A DNA stretch of 64,000 bases. Source: Amblyomma americanum (Eukaryota; Arthropoda; Arachnida; Ixodida; Ixodidae). Location: the NCBI RefSeq assembly GCF_052857255.1, contig NC_135497.1:195830006-195894005 (forward strand). The letters are read 5' to 3'. The translations under genes were made by a program, and so were the position numbers. Positions 23,668 through 35,569 of this stretch are shown here, piece by piece (position 1 is the first letter of the stretch; every line of letters starts with the position of its first letter). The notes under the pieces were generated by a model. It did no database searches and had not been told where the DNA came from. It saw only the letters and a program-made list of their open reading frames with translations.

Positions 23668-24790
23668 CAAGCTGCCGTGGCTAACTAGAAAAAATGCCAC
23701 AACGAGGGGAGAGAAACCACTTACGACACATGCGTCCTGTTAGCCGCTCTGGCCTAGGGTGCCCAGATGCCCGCTCGCCTCCGGCGCTGGCCCATCGACA
23801 AGCTGCCGTGGCTAACTAGAAACATGCCACAACGAGGGGAGAGAAACCATTTAGGACACATGCGTCCTGTTAGCCGCTCTGGCCTAGGGTTCCCGGATGC
23901 CCACTCGCCTCCGGCGCTGGCCCATCGACAAGCTGCCGTGGCTAACTAGAAAAGTGCCACAACGAGGGGAGAGAAACCATTTACGACACATGCGTCCTGT
24001 TAGCCGCTCTGGCCTAGGGTGCCCGGATGCCCGCTCGCCTCCGGCGCTGGCCCATCGACAAGCTGCCGTGGCTAACTAGAAAAGTGCCACAACGAGGGGA
24101 GAGAAACCATTTACGACACATGCGTCCTGTTAGCCGCTCTGGCCTAGGGTGCCCGGATGCCCGCTCGCCTCCGGCGCTGGCCCATCGACAAGCTGCCGTG
24201 GCTAACTAGAAAAGTGCCACAACGAGGGGAGAGAAACCATTTACGACACATGCGTCCTGTTAGCCGCTCTGGCCTAGGGTGCCCGGATGCCCGCTCGCCT
24301 CCGGCGCTGGCCCATCGACAAGCTGCCGTGGCTAACTAGAAAAGTGCCACAACGAGGGGAGAGAAACCATTTACGACACATGCGTCCTGTTAGCCGCTCT
24401 GGCCTAGGGTGCCCGGATGCCCGCTCGCCTCCGGCGCTGGCCCATCGACAAGCTGCCGTGGCTAACTAGAAAAGTGCCACAACGAGGGGAGAGAAACCAT
24501 TTACGACACATGCGTCCTGTTAGCCGCTCTGGCCTAGGGTGCCCGGATGCCCGCTCGCCTCCGGCGCTGGCCCATCGACAAGCTGCCGTGGCTAACTAGA
24601 AAAGTGCCACAACGAGGGGAGAGAAACCATTTACGACACATGCGTCCTGTTAGCCGCTCTGGCCTAGGGTTCCCGGATGCCCACTCGCCTCCGGCGCTGG
24701 CCCATCGACAAGCTGCCGTGGCTAACTAGAAAAGTGCCACAACGAGGGGAGAGAAACCATTTACGACACATGCGTCCTGTTAGCCGCTCT
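23668..24790. repeat. Tandem satellite, 130-bp unit, about 8.6 copies
   Basis: The unit starts AAGCTGCCGTGGCTAACTAG and repeats exactly every 130 bp. Central copies (about 23928-24660) appear identical. The two left copies and the last full copy carry a few substitutions (AAAAATGCC, CATTTAGG, GGTTCCC). The array ends abruptly inside a unit at 24790. Each unit is open for 60 codons in one frame, but there is no start context or recognisable protein. It is too long and spacer-free to be a CRISPR array. Confidence 0.95.
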
Positions 24791-25333
24791 GACGTGGTCA
24801 ATGGCTGTCAATGGCGACTTGTCTCCTTTGAGCTGCAGAGCGAATTTAGCTCCCTGCGCATATACTGCGCGCTCAATGTCCCAGGAATATTCCAGGACTC
24901 TGGGAATAGCCGTTTTTGAGAATTTTTTTTTGGTTCAGAAGATGGCACGCACGTACGAGGTTTCGTCGAAGTTGATTCTGTGGTTTGAGTCTTCGGAATG
25001 TCCGGGTACACAGGACTGCGCTCTCTTGCGAAGTTGCGGACGTCGTTTCTATGTTGCCGAATTCTTTCTTTCAGTTTTTTTTTTCGACGATGTAGCTTAC
25101 GTCGCATTCGCCGCAAGGCTCTTTCCCTCGTGAACGGTCTTTGGGAACATGTGGGCAGAGCGCAACAGTGTTTGTGGGCTTGTGCGCAACGTGGAGACCC
25201 CTTTTCTCAGGATTCGGGCGGTGGTTTCGCTGGCATCTCGGACGTAAGGCAGAGTGACGTACTTTGGTGGTAGCGTTGGTTGCTGTTCGTGCACGTGCTT
25301 CGGTTGTAGTGCTTCGGTTTTGCGTTTTCTGCG
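24791..25333. other. 5' flank of the P-element gene
   Basis: No protein recognised. It should contain the P-element's left terminus and promoter, but I could not identify a 31-bp-type terminal inverted repeat paired with the right side. GGTCAATGGCTGTCAATGGCG shows a short direct repeat (CAATGGC) just after the satellite edge. Confidence 0.35.
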
Positions 25334-28300
25334 ATGGAAAAAAGGACAAAAAGCAGATACTGACTGTTTTGCACTGGGTTGCAAAACTGGATATCCCGGG
25401 CATCGAGTGGAAAACGGTCGGAAGCTTTCTGCATTTGCAGCACCCAAAGATGCGGAACGTCGAAAGGTTTGGGAGCAAAATTTGAAGCGCGACGACAAGC
25501 CTCTTGCTGAAACGCCCGCGATCTGCGAGAGACACTTTGAAGAGCATTTCATCCTTCGGGATTACATACATGTGATTGACGGCAAAGAAATCCGGCTTCC
25601 TCGAGGCAAGCCTGCCCTAGCTCCAGATGCGGTGCCGACACTGCTACCAGGTCTGCCTAAGTACCTCTCGAAGCCTTCTTCTAAACCGAGGGCAGAAAGA
25701 AAGCGCCGCGAGGTCGCTGCACCAGGACCCAGAAAGAAATCTCGGCTGTCTCGTTGTGATGAGCACGAAAACGAGAACTCGGACAGAAGCTCCAACTCGG
25801 TCGGTGACTTGAAACAAGCTGAGCAAGTCGTGCAATCAGGCGATCTTCATTTCATCGCTGAGAATGTAACAGTACCGAAGTTGTGGACGGGGCTGAACAC
25901 ACCGGATCTTGATACTCTGCTATATGCAACAACACACGCCACCAAGACACCGTTTACTGTATTCCATGAAAAAGTGTTCTGGTTCAGCTCGGATGGGGCA
26001 AGTGGAATTGTGGCCAAATGCTATTTCAATGGAAAAGAAAAGGAATGCCGAGGAATTACCTACCTTCATGAGGCAGGAGATATTCTAAAAGAAGCTGACT
26101 ATGCACGGATTTGAGCAGGTGCTATGAGTGCAGAGACGTATCACGAACTGAATGAGATGCTGACCTTCAAGATGAAAAACACGCTGAATCTTCTCAACAG
26201 CAAAGTCTTTAGCAAGTTCTGCCTTGGTGCAGTCACAGCTGAAGGTAAGTGCTTCTTGTATCATAAAGCGCACGTTTCAGCTATTTTTTTTTAGCCGATT
26301 GAAGGCGTGCGATGTCGGCGTATTATGTAATCAATTTCATTCCATTTTTTAATTTCCCGCCCTTCGCCACTGGCTGAAGCGATGCCCCGCACCCGCATTT
26401 CGTTATTGGCTCAATAACGCCGCTTCAAGAAATGGTGAGGGGCGGGAAATTCAAAACTGGAATGAAATCTGGTAAGACTCGTTATATATACCGGCCCTGT
26501 TTTCATATTTAGTACATGGATCAGCAACCAACTTTGTGTATTTTGCTTTTGTTCTGCAGGCGGGATCTGTGTTAGCTGCAGATACCTAAGAAAAGCACTT
26601 GTCACCATAAAGTCAAAGTTACATACCAAGACCGTGAAAAGGAATTTGTCCCAGCGACTGAGAATTACCAGTCAGAAAACAAAACGGCTCAGTCTACGTT
26701 TGAGGAACCTTGCAAGTAAGATAACTGCAATGAAAGAAGAAAACTCCAAAACAAGCGAAGCGACATTCCAGCGTAGAATTTAATCGCTAACCGCAAAGCA
26801 GCAAGAAGCAGCTTTGCACATGTTTAAAGCATCGAAAAGAAAAAAGCAGGAGAGGGATGATGTACTCAAAAGAGTGGATCCTTGAATGCAATATTATGCG
26901 AATGAAAGGTCTGCAGCTCTATGAGCACATGCGCAGGCAAAACATCCTCACTTTGCTAAGCAAAGTGACATTGCAGAGGTATCTCAAGTCATACAGGACA
27001 GGATTTGGCTTTAACGAAAATGTCCTGAACATTCTGAAGCAAAAGACTTCCACCATGGATATCTGCAAGAGACATGGTGGACTCAATGTGGACGAAATGA
27101 AATTATCAGAAAATCTTTGCGTCTCCTCTTCAGGACATATTCAAGGCTTTGTGAACATGTCAAAATTTACCCCAAGAAGTGAAATGCACAATGTGGCTGA
27201 CCACGGGATGGTTATAATGTTTGTGCCATTTGCTGGCAAGTGGACACAGATACTTGCATGTTTTGCTACTCGGGGAAACACGAAAGGAGATCTTTTGACA
27301 AAAATCATGCTGGAAGCAGTAATATTGGCAGAAAATGCTGGCCTGTTTGTTGACTTCATTACCTCTGATTGAGCAACTTGGAATCGCAAGGTGTGAATTG
27401 TAATGGGCATTCAGGCAACTGTGTCGAGCACAAAATGCAAAGCACAACATACCGTTGATGGAAAGCGGTTTCTTCATTTCACCTCTGACTTTCCGCATCT
27501 GGTTAAATGCGTAAGAAATGGACTTCTGCACTCAGGCTTCAATACACCAGCCGGGCATGTAAGTGCTCAAGCATATTCAAGCATTCCGCTAAGAAAATAT
27601 TTATTGCTTAGAGAAAATTGGATACTTTCGTTGCCGGTGAAAGAACGTGCGTGCTATTTAACTGTTTAAAATGCTGCACGTTGTCTGTTGCAATGCCACA
27701 TCGGATTCTTGCTCGCTTTGTTTATCTCAATACAGTATAGCGAGCAGAAATTTTTTTGTTTTCTTATTTGTTTCAGGTGTCTATCTATCCAGTTCGAGAA
27801 GCCTTAAAACTAGATGGCTCCAACGTGACGCTCCAGGCCATACCAGGCATCACTGCACGCCACACACAGCCGAACAACTTCGAAAAAATGAGAGTAACAT
27901 ATGCGTTTCAGCTCTTTGGTGACAGCGTTCTTAATGGCCTCCAGCTGTACAAGAGCGAGATTGAGAACCACTGTGGAAGCATTCAGCCTGTCCTGACTTT
28001 TTTTGGGTACGAAAAAAGTACGACTGCGGGTACTATCTTCCTAAGTATGCTCCACGTCATTTTCTAATATTATGCATTGCCTCTTCCAGAATGATGAGGG
28101 ACCTTATTGAAATTATGACGTCTCGATATCCCGCCGAAGCTCTGCGTCCGGATTCCCCTTCTGAGGACAAGTTGCTCTCATTTTTTTCTTACATTTGCGA
28201 GTGGGAAGTTGACGCCCGCGAGCGTGGTGGTTTCTTGTCCAACTCTACAGCAGTTGGACTTAGGGTCACTCTCGGCAGTACACTGTCCCTGATGGTCTAC

Positions 28301-29116
28301 CTGGCATGTAGCGTTGGGTATAAATTCACTATGACGTCAAGACTCAGCCAGGATCCAGTGGAGAACTTGTTTGGCATCGCCAGGCAGTCGTCAGGTTGCA
28401 ACACGCACCCAACCCCAGAGCAGTTTTTAATAACTGTGTCGTGCCTAAGCTTTTATAACCTTGTCAAGTCAGTTTCTCATGGCAACGCGGAGCCAGGTAT
28501 TTTGGATTCTTTAATTAGTGCTGATGCTGTTCCAGGGACAAAGAAAACCTAACAATCACTCATTGATAAATTGATTGCTGATGGTGATCTGTGGAGTGCT
28601 GAGCTTGCTGTAAAAGAACTGAAAGATCCAGCTTCCGACCACAGGGCATGTGTATCCGCAAGGAGTGATCAGCGTCTTATTTTTTATATTGCTGGATATG
28701 TAGCACGAAAGTTCTTGGCTAAATCACCATGTGATGCATGCAGAAAGCTCCTACTTGCTGACGAAACTGACATACGAAACCTTCGCGCATCACATTTTAC
28801 ACGCCTAAAGGACAAAGGAGGCCTTTTATATCCGTCCGGTTTTCTTTTTATGTTTCTGGAAAAGCTGGAGAATCTTTTCACCAGCTGTTTCAGCACGCAT
28901 GAGCTTCACCACGAAAGTGTGATGGATATTATCGCACTTTTTCGTTGCAAGCACAAAGAGAATATTGGCTGTCCTGATCACTCTGAATTACTGAGTGCTG
29001 AGATGATGGCATTTTATGTGACAACAAGGTTGCACTTTTTTGTGAAGTCGCTGAACCGTGCCAGGGTGCAGAAGCACGAAGCCGCGAAATATCTTAAACT
29101 TAGTCGCACCACGTAA
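25334..29116 (+). pseudogene. P-element transposase (THAP domain), four exons, inactivated
   Basis: P-element transposases bind their ends with a THAP zinc finger and cut with an RNase H-like domain. Exons read as 25334-26244, 26560-27558, 27777-28006 and 28090-29116. The introns are GT/AG: GAAG|GTAAGT to TTCTGCAG|GC, CAT|GTAAGT to TTTCAG|GT, and GG|GTACG to CTTCCAG|A. The THAP finger is visible: CFALGC, the invariant Trp in KVWEQNLKRDD, ICERHFEEHF and the AVPT box. Later parts show P-type signatures: VADHGMVIMF, FTSDFPHLVKCVRNGLL, TSRLSQDPVENLFG and YIAGYVARKFL. Lesions are a probable frameshift near 25363, stops at 26112, 26781, 27370, 27394 and 28550, and a frameshift near 26856. AATAAA follows at 29249-29254. 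The full frame would be about 1,050 residues. Confidence 0.9.
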
Positions 29117-31097
29117 GTCGCACTTTCTACGACATTTTTATTTCGTTTCCTATATATTTTTCATATGAATGTCATTATTTTCAAAGTGTGTTTACTTCTT
29201 GGTTGTCACAGTATGTAACTATTTAACATGTATAGGACTGTATATATAATAAATCTGTTCGTGCTTTTGTAATACTATTTCTCATGCGTGCATTTTTATT
29301 GTATTTAAGATTCGATTATTTAATGCTGCTGTAAATATACATGTCTTTTATTGCGGAAAGGTATGCTGTTATCATGGTTTCTTTTCTCGTGCTTGTTCAA
29401 GTTTTGTAGTGAGCACATTGCTTTCACGTCTGAATATATGTAGGCATTCCTTTGCGTTTGGAGTGCAGTTCTGATGCACAGAAAGCAGCAACTGCATAGA
29501 TTTGCAAAATCGTCGTGTCTGATCGAGAAGCGTCTTAGTTGTACATTTTCACTACATTCATTTTCGTCGTTCTCAACTAGCTGCAATCAACTTGTTCAGT
29601 GCTGTGATGTCATGCGACTATATTATATCCGGCTATTAATTGTTCTTGTTCCGCCACTGTAAAAAACCAGGCTCAGTACGCCTGTGAATTTATATTGCAC
29701 AGAAACAAATAAAGGAAGGATATGGACAAATTAATATTGCGATGTGTTGTTATCATAACGAGTGTCGTGAAGTGAAACCGTCGAGGTCATCTCCGGACCC
29801 ATAGCAATTTCTATCCCGTTTCGTCGGGAACACATTCAGCCTGACCTTCCTGAAAATAAGAAAAATGAAACCTTGGAAGAACAGAGGTAAGCAGTTGGCC
29901 TTTTTTCCCGAAATTAAACGCGCTTGCAACTCCCTGATTTCCTTCTAAAAGCCTCAGTCATTTCTTTTGTGCCTTTACATCAGCAGCCAAGCGGTGATGC
30001 ATAAAAAAAGGGGGGACACTTACGCGATAATGCCACAACAAACAGCGCGACTCTCCGATCGGCCCCCCTTAGCCACGCACCGCGCGCAGCGGCAACGCGC
30101 TCGCTTCTGCTCCAGGAGTCTACACCAGCGCCACACCGCGGCAACCGCTTCTAAAGCCTCACGGGGAGCGCGCCGCTTTTGGCACTACACCTTCTAGAAC
30201 TTGAAAGCACGAGGTGATGATTTCTTTGTTAGCAGCGAACATCACAATCTTGCTGCGCAAAATGTGTGATATACTGTGCCAGTTCACTTTCTACCATCGC
30301 TATAGATTATCTGATTTAGGTGCACTTTTTGCTCAAAATCTTTGCATCATAATCAGTTTCACAGTTTTTTTTTATACCTCATTCATCTACTACTTTTCAT
30401 GTCGTGTTTTATGTGTTGAAAAATGAGCGTTATTTCACTATTTCCTGTGTGATCTGTTTTCCCGTGGCGACGTGAAGATAACATTGTTGCTACTGGCTGT
30501 GCTCCGAGATTTGTGAATACATAAATGCATTTGTACTCCTGTCACACTGGATTTGAAACAGTTGACATTCAGTACATGAAGTGCCACTCAGCTTCCTTTG
30601 GTGTTATCTGGTAAAACAGTGTCATTGTCTAGTGATAGCAGTATCAGCAAGAAAACATGCATGATATAAAAGTTATACTACACACCTAAATTTTAATGTC
30701 AGTATACTTATTCTTTCTACATTAATTTAAAGGCTATAATTATGATGTAAAATGCTTGCTTGACGACTTGATCTGTAATAGGAGTGCTTTGTAAACACTT
30801 CTGTTAATTGGTTGATGTTTCCTTAGGCTACTGAATTTTTGCACGAGTTTGACAAGAATGAGGTTTGTTGCTTTGTCTTTTCAGAAATTCTGTGGGTGGG
30901 AAGATTATGGACATGCTTTCCAAGCTTGTCATACCTGAAGTCAGATATTTTACGAATATAAGCCACTCCTCTGTTTATGTACATCAACGACAATAAAATA
31001 TGCCTGCTGTACATTAAACTGTTTTACATTTTATTGCCTCGCGGGAGTGAAAAGCATGCATGCACTGTATATGCAAATATCCGAGAAAAATCCGACA
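29117..31097. other. 3' flank of the P-element gene, no gene seen
   Basis: AT-rich sequence with the transposase polyadenylation signal near 29249. A GC-rich patch at 30030-30170 has no recognised protein. The right terminus of the P-element should lie here but was not identified. Confidence 0.4.
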
Positions 31098-31290
31098 ACG
31101 GACGTCCTCAAACGGACGTCCGACGGCGAGACAAACGTATACCTTTGGACTCCCATCGGACGGCCGACGGACGTCCACCGGCTGCTTGCAGATGTTCAGC
31201 GGACGTCCGGAACATCCGAAACGGACCTCTGTCGGCCGTTCAGTGGATATCTATGGTTGCTTGGGTCATACACGCAGCGACGAAACGCTC
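31098..31290. repeat. Cluster of GGACGTCC palindromes
   Basis: The 8-bp palindrome GGACGTCC occurs at 31100, 31114, 31169 and 31201, with variants CGGACGGCCGACGG and TCGGCCG. Density is far above chance in 110 bp. It directly precedes the truncated 5' end of the LINE. It looks like a short palindromic MITE or a decayed minisatellite. Confidence 0.55.
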
Positions 31291-31308
31291 CGCGAGTTCT
31301 ACCTTGAA

Positions 31309-33836
31309 CGATTAACAACTGGACGCCCCACTCCAGTTGTAGTCAACATAGTGCTTTGCGCGTGTTTTAATTGTTCCACCCCGGGTACTGACACAGAGTT
31401 GATCGAAAAGCTCAAGACCAGGTATCTGTGCACGGACCAAGTCGTGGAACAGCCGGAGTATCCTGGACTGCCAAATCCCAAGCTGGACCTCCCACTCACG
31501 AAAGAAGAAATCAAAGCAGAAATCGCGGCCATGAGAAAAAATGCAGCTCCAGGTCCAGATCAAATAACAGCGAAGCTCTTATTTAACCTCAGCGATGACA
31601 CCATCACCGCGCTGGTGGAATGCTTCAACGAGCAGCATTGGGCTACAGGAACGTTACCAATATCCTGGAAGACAGCCGAGGTTCGGTTCATTCCGAAGGC
31701 GAACAAACCCCTTAAACTGGATAATCTACGACCGATATCGCTGACCTCGTGTTTGGGGAAGCTCATAGAGAGGGTCATCAATACGAGACTGAGTAGATAC
31801 TTAGAAGAAAACAACCTCCTACCTAATACTCAATTCGGCTTTCGCCCTAACCTATCGACACAGGACGCCCTCTTGTACCTGTACAAAGACCTCCTTGAGA
31901 CACCTCCCAAGACACAGACAAGGGCCATCCTGGCACTTGATTTGAAAGGAGCGTTCGATAACGTTCTACATAAAAACATCCTGTAAAGCCTCGCCGATAC
32001 CAACTGTGGCGCAAGAACCTACAACTATATCAAAAACTTCTTATCAGTCAGGCAAGCCACTATAAACTTCGGTGGAATAAAATCAGATCCCATCACTCTA
32101 GGCCCGAGGGGAACTCCGCAAGGGGCGGTACTGTCACCCCTCTTGTTCAATTTGGCTATTAAAGATCTACCAGGCCTTCTTTCCGAAATCCCCGGCGTCA
32201 AACACACATTATATGCGGATGATATCACTGTCTGGTGCAACTCGGGGAGTGACGCCGAGATCGAGGAGCGTCTTCAAGCAGCAGCCGACACGGTGGACCG
32301 GTACGCCAGGGAGAGAGGTCTCCAGTGTGCGCCGGAAAAGTCCGAGTTGCTAATCCTGAAGAACCCGAGGACACCCCTAGCGCAGAACATCTCGGTGTAT
32401 ATAGAGAACCACCCAGTACAGAAACCCACGGAGATCAAGATACTAGGGCAGTATATCCCGCAGGGGCGACAGAACACCACCACTATGAAGAAGCTTACAA
32501 CATCCACCGAGCAAATCCTCCGCATGATACATCGTATCCGAAATAAACACCATGGCATGAAGGAAAGGGACACCATCCGCTTAGTGCAAGCTTTCGTGAT
32601 CTCTCGGATAATGTACGGGACGGCATTCCTTAACCTCTCCAGGTCGGAAATTGAAAAGTTGGAGGTACTCATCAGGAAAGCCTACAAGACGGCACTGGGG
32701 CTACCAAACTCCACGCCAACAGCAAAGCTCATGGCTCTAGGAGTACATAATACCCTCAAAGAGATGTGGGAAGCACAATGGTTCTCACAACTGAATCGGC
32801 TCGCACTCACAAAACCCGGCAGAGAACTGCTCGATAAAATCCATGTTAATCTGCCCTATACAATTGACCAAAGGGAAGAGGTCCCACGCGATGTGAGAAG
32901 ACGCATAAACGTGCACCCCATTCCGCGGAATATGCATCCCGCATATAACACCGAGAGGAGGAAAGCAAGAGGTGAATCCCTGCAGAAGAAATGGGACAAG
33001 CAAATTAACACCCTTTACGTGGACGCAGCAGGACCAAATAATGGAGTCATGACTATTGTGGTCTCAACGCCTTCAGGGTCGATGGTGAACTGCGCCTCGG
33101 TGAAAACATCTAACCCCACTCACGCAGAGGAGGCAGCTATTGCATTAGCTGTAGCATCTAACCCCAACGCCGTTGTGCTCACTGATTCCCAGAACGCCTG
33201 TCGAAACTTCAATAACGGATTAATTCACAAGTCAGGGTTGTCATTGCTGACTAAGCATCCACCCAACCAGGTCTCAGTAATCTGGTTCCCCGGTCACCTG
33301 GAACTACCAGGAGGAAACGAAGCCGCCCACAGGCATGCCCGAGCTCTTCTATACCGGACGTCTCCCCCTGATGACCATGAAGGGTGCCGCGACCTAATAG
33401 GTTTAGCAGTGTATGCTGACAATCTTGCGCCATACAGAACAGCCAGAAAGGAGTACCCAACACCACACAAATCCCTCAACAAGTTAGAAGAGAACACCCT
33501 TAGGAGACTACAAACCAACACCTACCCAACACCAGCTAAATTACACCAGTGGTACCCTACACTATACTCTCCACAGTGTCCACATTGTGGAGCGGTAGCT
33601 AACCTCTACCATGTGGTGTGGGCATGCCAATATAATCCCTTAGTTGACCCCATTCCCAACCCCTCGGAGGAGCAGTGGGAGGCTATTCTGCTCAGCGATG
33701 ATCCTGACCGTCAGCACTGGCTGGTGGGGAGGGCCAGCGCAGCAGCAGCAGCCAGTGGACTACCGGACTAGGCGGTCCACCCACATGTTCGGAGAACATT
33801 GAAGAAATAAAGACGTTTGTAATCAATCAATCAATG
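31309..33836 (+). mobile_element. I-like LINE, 5'-truncated, RT + RNase H, one stop codon
   Basis: A single frame runs to the TAG at 33769 and is broken only by TAA at 31984-31986. Reverse transcriptase motifs: APGPDQIT, LRPISLTSCLGKLIERV, GFRPNLST, ILALDLKGAFDNV (first catalytic Asp), GTPQGAVLSPLLFNL and LYADDITVW (catalytic pair, 32212-32223). RNase H: LYVDAAG (about 33022), HAEEAAIAL, LTDSQNACR and WFPGHLELPGGNE. A knuckle CPHCGAVANLYHVVWAC (CX2CX7HX4C) follows. The 3' end has AATAAA at 33806 and an (ATCA)n tail to 33835. The endonuclease and ORF1 are missing. Such a layout, RT then RNase H, is typical of the I group. Confidence 0.93.
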
Positions 33837-34534
33837 GGCATATTTCTTATTGTGTAAATAGTTTGTGTATATTACCTCTCCCCCTATCCTGTATTCCTGT
33901 CCCCTCACCTCTTTCATTTCATGTCTCCATTCTGCCTGCCATCCTTTATTTCCGCTGCCCCAGCTCAGGTGCTCCAGTATCGATGGCAGAAACCGGGGCT
34001 AGCAAAAAGCTTTTCCTTCCTTTTTATTATTATCTTAATAAAACCCACTTACTCATATTCCCTTACGGGCGCGCTTCGGGTGTCAACAGAGATATGTAAG
34101 ACAGGGATTGCAGCAACAATTTAAACTGCTTAGTCTCGGGGACCATTGTTTTCCGAAGACACCGAGATGACCATTGTTTACTTAGTCGGAGGAGCTACTC
34201 ACCTCTTGCCTTCATGTAATACTGCCGGGCGGTCGCAAAAGCCCTGGTTTTTTTTAAGCGTTTGCTTCAAAATCTGCACAATTTCAGTCAGACCTCAAGC
34301 GCGCATCGTATAGCCTTTAATTATTGCCTCTATAGCGAAATTATTTTAATCCAATTTTATTTAATCACATTTGCCTGACGGATAAGCTTACTTTCATGCC
34401 TGCCTGAAGGGAGCATACGCAACAGGGCAATATCGTGGCCAATAAAAAATATATTTTTTTTGTAGGAAAGGAAAAACACAGTAACTCTCTCACTAGTGTT
34501 GTACACCCCATTAGTGCCTTTTTCTTATTTGAAG
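33837..34534. repeat. SINE-derived pieces and intergenic sequence
   Basis: 34050-34110 (GTGTCAACAGAGATATGTAAG) and 34440-34534 (AGGAAAGG...CAGTAACT) resemble the 3' half of the tRNA-headed SINE without its head. The rest is AT-rich and empty. Confidence 0.4.
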
Positions 34535-34801
34535 AAAGGAAAGGGGCAGTAACTTCCTCATTTCTGGGTGGACACATTACCCCGCCGTGAGCGAAGGGAA
34601 GGGAAGAAGGAGGGAGTAAACGAACGAAAGAGGGAAAGAGGTGCAGTAGTGGAGGGCCCAGGAATCATTTCACCAACATCGAACAGCACCTGGGCGCCTC
34701 TTGCTATTCTACTTTAATTAAACACGGCCACCGCAGCTGGATTCGTACCCGGATCCTTCGGCTCAGCAGCCGAGTGCTCTAACCACGAGCCACGGCGCCG
34801 A
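34535..34801 (-). mobile_element. tRNA-derived SINE (Ruka-like)
   Basis: Minus-strand copy. The head reads GGCTCGTGGTTAGAGCACTC, then CTGAGCCGAAGGATCC and the B-box-like GGGTACGAATCC (34741-34752). The body has TTAAAGTAGAATAGCAAGAGG and GGTGTCCACC-type words. The B box deviates from GGTTCGAATCC, so it is an older copy. Confidence 0.7.
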
Positions 34802-34834
34802 TTATCGGTGGACACCCCTGTTTCACCAAGAGTA

Positions 34835-35060
34835 GTAGTAGTAGTAGTGACGGAAAATTGGCTTTGCGGAAAGGAAAGACTAAGCCACTGCCTCATTTCC
34901 AGATGGACAGCTCAACGGCGCCTTGAGGGAAATGAAGGAAAGGATGAAGCAAGAAGTGCAGGAAGACAGAAAGAGGTGCTGCAGAAGGGGCCCTGATTTA
35001 TTTCGAATATCTGCAGTGCTTTCAAGGGAAACCGATGGCAACTCCATGCAATTTTGAAGC
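34835..35060 (-). repeat. Headless SINE body and (AGT)n run
   Basis: After an (AGT)n run near 34830-34850, 34860-35010 repeats the SINE body (GCGCCTTGAGGGAAATGAAGG, AAGAGGTGCTGCAGAAGGG) with no tRNA-like head. It is a truncated copy. Confidence 0.5.
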
Positions 35061-35239
35061 GAAAACCTTCACTACGCTAGTCAACACCGCGCTTCGCAGA
35101 AGGCGGCGTATGTCGGAGGACGAGTGACGTCACGCACGGCGCAGGTGGCCGCCGCCGACTCCGTCGCCTGATCTTTCGTTTCTCTCTCTCTCGCGCCCTA
35201 GTCACTACTGCTCATGCGCCACTAGTAGCCCCGAGCCAC

Positions 35240-35569
35240 AGGTGCTCCGCCGCTGCGCAGCGCCACGCCTTTCCTCGAAAATCAAACTTTCAGTTTTCTC
35301 TTTTTTCTTTCCCTCCCTCCTTTACCACTTCCTTTACGGCGTGGTTGGGGTGTCAACTGAGATATGTGATACCGTTACTGTACCATTTCCTCTCCTCAAA
35401 AACCAAACAAAACAAGTGAGCCGACGGCGTTCATAGAGTTCATTGGCGATGACAACTTTGCAAAGGCCGTTCATTTTCACGAAAGGAAAGGCGCACAACC
35501 GGCTCCGTGGGTCAGTGGAGACCTCAATCTCGCTTTCGCTTTCCATATCCTGGATTAGCTGAGCAAATA
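35240..35569. repeat. Two opposed SINE tail fragments
   Basis: 35330-35420 carries GGGGTGTCAACTGAGATATG and TTTCCTCTCCTCAAAAACCA in plus orientation. 35470-35550 carries CGAAAGGAAAGGCGC and GTCAGTGGAGACCTCAATC in the opposite sense. Both match the 3' part of the SINE family. They form a loose inverted pair. Confidence 0.45.

Noticed and set aside
23668..24790. CRISPR array
   Set aside because: Units are contiguous 130-bp copies without unique spacers, and the genome is eukaryotic.
23767..24919. Repeated 60-codon frames spaced 130 bp
   Set aside because: They are by-products of the tandem satellite, with no start context or domain.
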